Source: Triplophysa rosa (taxonomy: Eukaryota; Chordata; Actinopteri; Cypriniformes; Nemacheilidae). From it: DNA of 64,000 nt. Each line of letters starts with the position of its first letter. Positions within the stretch are counted from its first letter, which is position 1. This document shows, one piece after another, positions 56,249-64,000 of this stretch. The position numbers and the translations under genes are program-made. The notes beneath the pieces were generated by a model that saw only the letters and a list, made by a program, of their open reading frames with translations, ran no database searches and was not told the origin of the DNA. The stretch covers positions 13,656,235 to 13,720,234 of the forward strand of contig NC_079913.1 in NCBI RefSeq assembly GCF_024868665.1. Reading direction: 5' to 3'.

Positions 56249-56771
56249 ACCACTTTATTAAACAAAGTTATTATTTATAGCATTATGTGCAATATGCTTT
56301 AGGCCCTAAGGGTTTTTCATTCGATCTGCGTGATCTAATTCCGAAATGGTTACAAAATCTAAATGCAAAAAACTTTTCTCAAACTTTGTTTTAAAAACGA
56401 TAAATTTCTTTTTAAACTCACATTTTTGTACATCATATTATGGAAAAATTATTATACCGTGCCTTTTCTATTGCAGTTATGTTGCAAAAATACTGGCTAA
56501 TTTTTACTTCGCAGCATTCCTTTATATTTTTTCATTAAGGCTGTGTAAATTCGCACCGAACAAGCCTGAACAATTTGCTTTTATTTGTTTTCGTATGACA
56601 TTTTATATATAGCTTATATTTAGCTTAATCTCATTGGGCTATAGCTTACCTTGCGTTCTTGTGCCTCATTCCTCTTCATTGTTATGCATTTACCAATAAA
56701 AAATATAAATAAAAAAGTTTGTTTTAAAATTGACGTCTTTGTCATTTGCAAAAGGCAACAATATATGCTAC
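56249..56771. other. AT-rich intron, nothing recognised
   Basis: No repeat terminus, exon or RNA gene was seen between DIRS D and the next hAT element. Confidence 0.4.
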
Positions 56772-57431
56772 CAGGGGCGTAGCCAGAACTTTTTTTAGAG
56801 GTGGCCAGGTAAGACCCAGTGATTTTATTAGGGTGACCAAAAAATGCTTACAGACAGAAATTCTTTAACTTCTACTGTAATTTACACCAATTCTTCATTA
56901 CACATAGTTTGCTGATCAAAAACATACACAAAGAACGTAAAGTAAACAATTTATTTGCAATGCTTTCATGTGCTTACATTATTTTAAAATAATTTACTAG
57001 CTATTATTTGCAGTAAGTTAGCATTTTTTATAGAAAATAAACATAGCAGTACCCCCAACTTAAACTTTCGTGAAAATGTAATTAATGAGTGAAATCCAGT
57101 TAAACAAGACCGATTTTACTGACCTGACCCTTTTGCTCGCGATGAACTTCCATGGTACACAGACAGTACCTGTCACGAAGCGGTTAGCAGCTGTTCAGCT
57201 ATAGCGCTCAGACTGTTTGCGTCAGTGCGTCCGCATATGACATCATATTAACGCAAGAGTAATGTTCTCGCGTTACTTTCAGTGCATATGCTAAATGATC
57301 TGCGCAGCACTCCGTAAACTCCGACACACATCTTAAAACTGCTTCGCACAACAGAGGTGGCCAGATAGGTGGCCATCCATCATTCAGGGGTAGCCGTGGC
57401 CACCCATGGCCACCATGTAGCTACGCCCCTT
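56772..57431. mobile_element. hAT-like element, 660 bp
   Basis: Left end CAGGGGCGTAGCCAG and right end GTAGCTACGCCCCTT are inverted. The flanks TATGCTAC (56764-56771) and TATGCTAT (57432-57439) match at 7 of 8 positions. GGTGGCCA-type subterminal motifs are present at both ends. There is no transposase. Confidence 0.8.
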
Positions 57432-57439
57432 TATGCTAT

Positions 57440-59607
57440 ACAATATTAACCAAAAAAAGAGAGATTATTTAGCCCTATTTGGCACTAAATAAAGGAAGGC
57501 AGTTATAATAACAAATTGTGCTATTTAGCCACCTAAAAACACCGCAAGGAAATATCTTTTACCGTGATCAACCCGATTTTCACGACAATAAAAAAAAATT
57601 CACATAACATTACATTGCAGTTTATTACGTCACATATTTTTACGGGATCTTCACTGGAGGTGTGTGAACGCACGCACAGATTCCAGGAAATCACTGGCAG
57701 TGTGAATGAACAAAATCGAATCATCCCGGGACAAATTCCTGGACACATTTTCTCAGACACACACCACGTAGCCGCAGTGGCTCAACTAGCCTCCGAGTCC
57801 GTTCGCGTCTAATGGATGCTTGAAATGAGATGCACAAGAAAGTAGTCCTACCATCAACAGCATTTTAAAGACGATAACATGACAAACGTTGAAATTAAAC
57901 ATTTGAACAATGTCCTGTGGTATAAGCAGAATAATTGACTCTGGTCCGTTCAATTACTCCGCTTCCTGTAGTGGAAGTGTCGTGTTCGTGTCACATTACC
58001 ACCTCGGGGTGTGCATTAACTTTCGAATATTTGGACGGCCTTTCGTCAATTATTCCTTACTTATTGTTGTTGTTGTTGTTGTTATTATAATTGTTAGGCT
58101 ATATGTTTTTAATGTAGGCCACACTGTGGTATAGTCTGACAGTCTCTACTTTAAAGGAGAGTTAGAATTAGAATTGAATTATGCATAATATGACAAGTTT
58201 TTACTACACTGGCAGCCATGATAGAAATGGCTATTCTAGCTGGACACAATAGCTTTGACACGTGCTAGCAATGCCTCTTAGAAGCTAAGAAAACGCTGAT
58301 TTAAATGATATAAATGTTAACACAAACAGTTTAGACAGTGAGAGAAAAACATCTGAGCATTAAAAAGAAGGAATGGTCACATGTCTATTTTTTTCCAGAA
58401 GGGTGAAGGGACTAACTAAACATATGTAGTATGAGCATCCTCACTCTAGCTCATTCCTGACCGGAGGAATAAGCCATGTTGCAACTGTCCCATGTTGCAA
58501 CCGTCCCCAGTCTCCCCTATACACAAAATAAAAAACATCTCTATTGAGAGAACATTTTGAAGCCTGTCCCTCTCTAAAAAAATGACTCCACACACTGTAA
58601 AAAAGAAAGATTCTTTGGGTACACAACAGGATATTTTAGGCACCTTCGTTTTTACAGTGTGGGTAATTTTAGCAAGAAGCTTAAAATATATAGCTTTGTT
58701 TTAACTGTAGCCTACTACAGCTCTAGCTGCCTTAAAATAACATTAGGGCACGGCTCGCTGGAATGATTGATTCTGATTGGCCAGTCGTTACATTCCAAGG
58801 TTTGTTATTAAAAAATGAAATAAACTAATAACACATGGTAGTACTACTTGTGTGTTTTATATCATTCTGCTACAACAAAAATTACCATCTGGCGCCATTT
58901 TGTGAGAAAATCGCTTCATGACTGCTTGGAACTATTTCTCTTCGTTTGAAATTTGGGATAAAACATCAAATAAGCTAATAAAATATTTCAAATTCATATA
59001 TCATGTCCATTTTTTCTCATGTGGCAAGTATATAGCCGTGTGGGGTAACGTACATGCAGACGGCTGTTACGGCAGAATAAACCCCTTCAGTGTGATACAA
59101 GACCCTCCTCCGCTTCACGATGCTTCTGCTGTGATAAATAACAATGGGCATTTAAGAAAAACTCACACTCAAAAAGCACCTCTGAAAAGGGCAGTACAGC
59201 TTTTGCATTTTTCACAAACAGTAGAAATGTGTGCAAATCAATTTGTGCTCATTCATTATTTCAGAAATCTAAGTACACATCCTAATTCTACAGAACGGTT
59301 TCTCCATCTTTGTGTTTTTGTGAAAAAGTTTTGACCCACATTTTTGTGTGGCCTTTTGTTTCATTTGGCATGTTCACCTCTTCATGCTATTCATGCTGAG
59401 GAAATCATTTGTGGTTTTTAATCAAAATATTTTGCAACAGTGTCATTTGTTTCTGCTCCACCACAAACAGATAAAAGCTTGTTTGAAGTAGTTGTGTTTC
59501 AAACAAGTTTCCTTGGGCGGATGACGGTGGTATTGGTAACCTATAATCAACAATGAATAAAACAAGACCCAGATACCAGAAAGACACAATCAGCAGAAAC
59601 AGCCGTG
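57440..59607. other. intron rich in diverged repeat fragments
   Basis: Pieces such as AACTTTCGAATATTTGGACG (near 58020), CATGTTGCAACTGTCCC (58476-58492) and GATTGATTCTGATTGGCCAG (58764-58783) are familiar from dispersed fish repeats, but no termini could be paired. A 138-codon frame at 58918-59334 overlaps repeat-like sequence and is not supported as a gene. Confidence 0.35.
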
Positions 59608-59611
59608 NATA

Positions 59612-59885
59612 ATATTAAGAGAAAACGTTCCTAGGACAATATTTTTAGAACATTGTTTTGTGTTATTCGTACTCGTAATGTTGAAAGAAAATGTTTCTAG
59701 ATCAATATTCTCAGAACATTGTTTTGATGTTATTTAGTGCTTCATGAAGTTTCTCATAATGCTAAAGGATAACCGTTCCTGGAACAATATTCTCAGAATG
59801 TTTTTTATGTTATTTTGTGCTTGATGAAGGGTCTCGTAATGTTATATGTTCTTAGAACGACATTCTTGGACCATTTTTTTAGACA
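59612..59885. repeat. tandem repeat, about 80-bp unit, 3-4 copies
   Basis: Copies begin near 59618 (ACGTTCCTAGGACAATATTT), 59690 (ATGTTTCTAGATCAATATTC), 59772 (CCGTTCCTGGAACAATATTC) and 59845 (TATGTTCTTAGAACGACATT). The inner landmark TTTTGTGTTATT/TTTATGTTATTTTGTGCTT recurs. An N sits just upstream at 59608. Confidence 0.75.
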
Positions 59886-59887
59886 TT

Positions 59888-60165
59888 AGTTAGAGAGTTG
59901 GACTTGTAACCCGAAGGTTGCGAGTCTCAGGACCACCAGAAAATGTAGGTGGGGGGAGTGAATGAACACCACTCTCTCCACTCTCATTACCACAACCAAA
60001 GCCCTTGAGCACGTGTGACTTCTGCGTTTAACGCAAGAACCCTCTGCAGTTTCCAGTTGGGGAGACTTAAAGCAGAGTGAAATGGGAAAATTAGAAATTA
60101 GTTAAATTAGAACAGCACTTCAATATACCACTGCGGTGTGCTGCAGTGTAAGACATCTGCTAAAT
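59888..60165 (+). mobile_element. tRNA-derived SINE
   Basis: GTTAGAGAGTTGGACTTGTAACCCGAAGG begins like a tRNA from the D arm through the anticodon arm, and GGTTGCGAGTCTC is the box B promoter. It is followed by CCCTTGAGCACGTG, the body sequence typical of fish tRNA-derived SINEs, and a CTGCTAAAT tail. The A box is truncated at the left, so it is probably inactive and is not a real tRNA gene. Confidence 0.65.
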
Positions 60166-60169
60166 TTCT

Positions 60170-61816
60170 CTATTTTCTCAGTTTCCAATTTCTCTCTGCT
60201 TTAAGTCTTGCAAACCAGAAACTGACGAGGGTTCTTCCTGTTAAACACGGAAGTAACGCATGCATGCTCCCCGGGCACCACAGCAAAAATGGCTGTCCAA
60301 ACTGTATATAAACTGTACTCACTGCTGTGTGTGTGCACTTGGAGGGTTGAAATGCAGAGTACAAATTCTGAGTATCGGAAACAGTACTGGCCACGCGTCA
60401 CTTCTAATAAAGAAATAACTACATATTCATGGTAGAAAATGTCTACGATTAGTATGCCCAGTTGAGACCTCTATAGGATGTCTGTGTAACCCAAACATTG
60501 ACATTTGAGGCAACTTCCTATGCAGGAGCAGCAGCACCGTGTCCTGTCATCTTGTGCACCATGCTTTGTTTCACAGTGTAAAATGTATATGGCTGAAATT
60601 ACAGTAATGCTGCTCTGACTCTGACAGTTAAAGAGCCATTCATCTGACTGAAAGGGTACATACAAATGATTGAGACCTGCATACATTTCTCTTATAGTAA
60701 CATTTTAACATAATGGACTACTCAAAGTTTGCTCTTTTATGCATCAGTGAGTGACAAAACACCTCTACACATAACCTGGGACAAAAATATAGCACGATTA
60801 TAGTTTTTCATGGCTCTAAATTATAAATGGAGGACAATTTATAGATTCGTTGGACGCATGGGCCTGGCCCAAAGTCTGGTCTGTGTTTGTTGATCAGTCT
60901 TGCATGGCTAGTGGTATTTTTATTAAATTTAAATTAACATTAATTAACATAATTTTGTATTACATAAATCTTAGAAAATATTATATTATAAATACTTTAT
61001 TAGAATAATTGATGGCATGTGGTAAAATATTACATTATTAATTGTGTAATCATATTTTAAGTATCTATCTATTAAGTAATCAATCAATCAATCCATCCAT
61101 CCATCCATGCATTCATCATGGGAAATCAGATATTATGAATCTGATATTTTATTTTAATGATCTTTTTAAGAGCATGGCGCGCAAAACGGATCGCGCATGC
61201 GCACAACGAACGTTTGTTGACTCCAAACGGCGCTTCAGTAGGTGAGTGTACAGAGCATGTTTTCTTATTTAGTATTATCTTCATGTTTTTATTGCGATTA
61301 TTACTAAATGAAGATGCTACTGTATATTACATTACCTTATATTGACGTGTTTTTAAGTATATTTTACATTTAAATCTAGCATATAGACAGGGTAAGCATA
61401 TTTCAGCTGAAAACATGCCAAAGTATATTGATATTTTTTATCCTTCAGAAAGAGCAGTAAAATAAGTAAATGTTTCATTTTCGATTTCAGTCACTCTTTT
61501 CTTTTATTCAATAACGTTACTTTGTTGAACTTGGAGGGCGCCAATATTTGAATTGGGTGGTTCACTGATGGCAGATCTGTTTGACCTCGAAATGATTTCA
61601 CAAGAGTTTTATGTACTTTGTTGTTTGCGGTTTATGATATTCTAGATTTAGCATGGCATAGGAACATATTTAAGTTGATTAGTTATCATTGTTGACTGAT
61701 TATCTCCAGCTATTTTTTTCTTTCCAGAACGTTCTGGGAACGTTCTGATAAGTTTAAACAGCAAAAATAAGCCACATCACATACTGAATGTGTTTAAATG
61801 AACGTGTAAGCTCTTA
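60170..61816. other. AT-rich intron, nothing firmly recognised
   Basis: Contains a short CAAT/CCAT microsatellite (61075-61110). A small frame at 61174-61245 ends before GGTGAGTG, but has no recognised residues and no partner exon. Confidence 0.4.
61075..61110. repeat. (CAAT)n(CCAT)n microsatellite
   Basis: Runs of AATC and CATC units. Confidence 0.85.
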
Positions 61817-61900
61817 CTAGGGCTGGGCGATGTGTTTAAAAAAAAATCGATTATCGACTTTAAAATCATCGCGATGTCCGATAAGATCGGGTGTGTTTGA
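61817..61900. repeat. one end of a CTAGGGCTGGGCGAT-type DNA element
   Basis: TAGGGCTGGGCGATGTG followed by AAATCGATTATCGA is a terminus of a widespread vertebrate DNA transposon family. The opposite end was not found in the window. Confidence 0.45.
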
Positions 61901-62610
61901 TTTCATGGAATGTTGCGCAGACGATCAATGCGGATACTATTGTGAATAATCCATGACATTTGTGTTGTATTTTTTGTGTTTTATGTTACTTTGGGCTCTG
62001 TTGTACATCCCACTTATAAGAAGTATTCATAGAAATTATATTACCATAGATGTGTTAATAATCAGACCAATGATTGAGTGTTGTTTGAACATAAATATAT
62101 TTTTAATCATTTTAACCAAGTATAGAACAGATTTCAGCAATATAAAATTCAGTGATGTCTTTGAGATCTGTTTGAGGCCTGACCTAGATAAAGTTCAGAA
62201 GGTTGAACATGTTGTTCACTTTGAGGCCTGAAAACTGGTACCAACAGGAAAACTTATTTTTAAAAACCAAGTAAAGGTCGACATTTCACCATTAGATACA
62301 AACCTTGTTGCCTAGAAAATAATAGTGGCAGACGAGAATGATTGGATAATAAAAAATAAAAGATAAAGGGAATTTACCTGATTGGTTTAGGAAAGGACCT
62401 CCTTTCCTAAGTTTCACTATAACTGTAGGCTGGAAAACATCAAGTTTCTTGGGACATCTCACTTTGTTTGGCCTGATCAAATAAAGTTAACTCCTTGACA
62501 CCTGAACCTTCTTTGTCTGAGAGATTTTTTGAACTTCAAGATCGACTTTTACCACAACAATACTGACCGGGAGGGAATTCGTTCCTGACCCGCCAAGTGT
62601 CAAACAAACA

Positions 62611-62640
62611 CGTGCACACACACACACACACACACAGGCA
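62611..62640. repeat. (AC)n microsatellite
   Basis: A run of AC units just inside a larger unclassified stretch. Confidence 0.85.
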
Positions 62641-62763
62641 CGCCACGTGCACAAACTAGAGTTGCAGTGACTTCTTTCATCAGGTAAAGCGCGTAGATAA
62701 ACCATAAAGCTTTTATGCAGTAGAAAAATGTTTTGCAGGGATCCTGAAATTTCATCCTACCCG

Positions 62764-63128
62764 TCAGATTATCCTACCAGGCACACGCACATCAATGTTA
62801 CGTCATTTTTTTGCGCTATAAAATCATCCTACCCATTTATTTTATACTGCTACGGGATTATGATAGTGTATTTCCGTTGTTAAATCATTCTACATATAGT
62901 ACAATTTGATTGGGTGTTGCACTGTAAATTAATCCTACATGTTTCTTTTATGCTGGTAGGACCTGACAGGGTATTTACACTGTAAATTTATTTTATGTGT
63001 TTATTTTAAGATAGTTGGACTATCTGTCTGACAGGGTATTTTGCATTATAAAATTGTCCTACCTGTTTATTTGGTCGATGTGGTATCGATTATATTCATT
63101 TTTGCCCTGCGGTAGGAAAATCTGACCG
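62764..63128. repeat. inverted-end repeat with ATCCTACC units
   Basis: CCGTCAGATTATCCTACC at the left and GGTAGGAAAATCTGACCG at the right are inverted. The interior repeats AATCATCCTACC / CCTACATGTTT-type units several times. It directly abuts the truncated end of DIRS E. Confidence 0.55.
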
Positions 63129-63354
63129 TGCGCTTCTGCGTGATCATCCTGAAAGGCAGCTATTGTGTAGGTGCCTGTTCAGAACACACAGACCCAAGAT
63201 AGGGAGCAACCCCCCGCCTTTCTTGGGGAAAATGAAGTACAGGCTGTAAAACCCATTGAACATCTCGGCTGGTGAGACGGGCTCGATCACTCCCTTCGCC
63301 AGAAGGGTGGCGACCTCGGCCCGAAGTACGGGAGCATCCTAGCTTCCGAGCAGC

Positions 63355-63816
63355 GAACGGTCCGTGAGCCATTGGCTGGCGGATTATCGCTCACAGTAAT
63401 CCTCATATCACCCTTGCTGCTTGCTGTAGCAGATGGCAGGGCCGTAGTCCTGCCGCCAAGGAACGGGGAGCAAACGAGGTGGTGGCTGAGTCCCGTGGGA
63501 ACACAGCCACCTGTGACGCAACGTCTGAATCGTCACCGCCCGCAGTGCGGGCAGGACGTATCCACAACATCTGCCCCAGCGTACTAGAAGCAGGCATCGT
63601 GTCCGTCCCCCTCCTCGATGAGTGTGTTGCACCCATGAGAACAGCGGGACAAGCCACGCTGGAGAAATTTGCTCTTTTAGAAAAGGAAATTTGCTCGAAC
63701 ACCTCCGGAACTGCCGAGACGCCCAGGGGAGAGTCACTGCAGGAAGGGACCGTCCGCTGTACCACGTCGTAGATTCCAGCAGAAAAATGATCACCAAAGA
63801 TCGTAGAGAAGCTCAT
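63355..63816 (-). pseudogene. DIRS E gag start remnant
   Basis: Minus-strand sequence for the cysteine-bearing N-terminus and CPHCG-type ribbon (frames near 63665-63530), with ATG changed to TTG. It joins directly to an RT fragment at about 63350, so most of Gag is deleted. Longer frames crossing it in other phases are shadows. Confidence 0.75.
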
Positions 63817-63844
63817 CAGATGCGTAGGCTCTGAAGAACAAAAG

Positions 63845-64000
63845 GTGAATGAATGAGCACGCCGGCTTCCCTCTTATACCCGGACATCCGGGGAGGAGTC
63901 CGGCATGCAAATTTCATTCGCCAATTTTCATTGGCCTTTTCTAAATACTCAGAAGATGATAGGTTCTCAAGACAAACCCCATTCTGTCGGTTCGACACAA
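63845..64000 (-). repeat. left inverted terminal repeat of DIRS E (partial)
   Basis: Matches the left repeats of A, C and D from ATTCATTCACCTTTTG outward to CTGTCGGTTCGACACAA, where the window ends. CTTATA on plus at 63873-63878 is the inward TATA box. Confidence 0.85.

Larger units (their letters stand above)
63129..64000 (-). mobile_element. DIRS copy E (truncated, internally deleted, runs off window)
   Basis: On minus from the right edge: left terminal repeat (about 64000-63845, outermost bases beyond the window), gag start region (63815-63355), then a jump at about 63350 into RT (FIVPKK-type region read near 63215) ending abruptly at TGCGCTTCTGCG (63129) inside RT. There is no RNase H, recombinase, internal complementary region or right end. 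The gag start codon is TTG (complement of 63650-63652), as in C. Confidence 0.85.

Noticed and set aside
58918..59334. A 138-codon gene
   Set aside because: The sequence around it carries dispersed-repeat motifs, and no splice context or recognised domain supports it.
59888..59950. A tRNA gene
   Set aside because: Only part of the tRNA fold is present, and it is followed by SINE body sequence, so it is a tRNA-derived SINE head.
61174..61245. A small first exon with a GGTGAGTG donor
   Set aside because: The residues are unrecognised, there is no partner exon, and donor-like sequences are common by chance.

Overview
This window is vertebrate nuclear DNA, most likely from a teleost and probably a cyprinid-like fish. 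The host gene is split into short exons with GT/AG boundaries inside very large introns, and most of the rest is made of transposon families typical of fish. There are no bacterial features, no CRISPR array and no rRNA genes. The species is an inference.

Host gene. Six plus-strand exons (7251-7373, 13895-14061, 16669-16808, 25068-25193, 35789-35888, 37147-37308) join in phase to about 272 codons. They encode the C-terminal part of the Sec7 domain and most of the PH domain of an IQSEC/BRAG Arf guanine-nucleotide exchange factor. The residues match IQSEC3 better than IQSEC1 or IQSEC2. The IQ motif, the N-terminal Sec7 half with the catalytic glutamate, and the exons after the PH domain are not visible and should lie outside the window.

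Introns. A single family of DIRS-type tyrosine-recombinase retrotransposons makes up about a third of the window. It has six copies: A (7847-12487, +), B (19761-23495, -), C (28363-34887, +), F (48990-49498, -, fragment), D (50335-56248, -) and E (63129 to the right edge, -, truncated). They carry gag, reverse transcriptase/RNase H and tyrosine recombinase remnants, inverted terminal repeats, and an internal complementary region that is the reverse complement of the two termini joined together. Each copy is damaged in a different way. In A, B and C the codon aligned with the recombinase nucleophilic tyrosine is a TAA stop.

Other repeats. Around these lie hAT-like elements (several with perfect or near-perfect 8-bp target duplications), palindromic MITEs, an LTR element with a GC-rich minisatellite in place of genes (4164-6044), solo LTRs (879-1596, 14291-14849), an LTR plus gag fragment (45987-46968), L2-like LINE pieces, a tRNA-derived SINE, a 2.7-kb element with long inverted repeats (42302-44978), and microsatellites. 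The retroelement genes have no visible functional link to the host gene. They are intronic insertions in both orientations.
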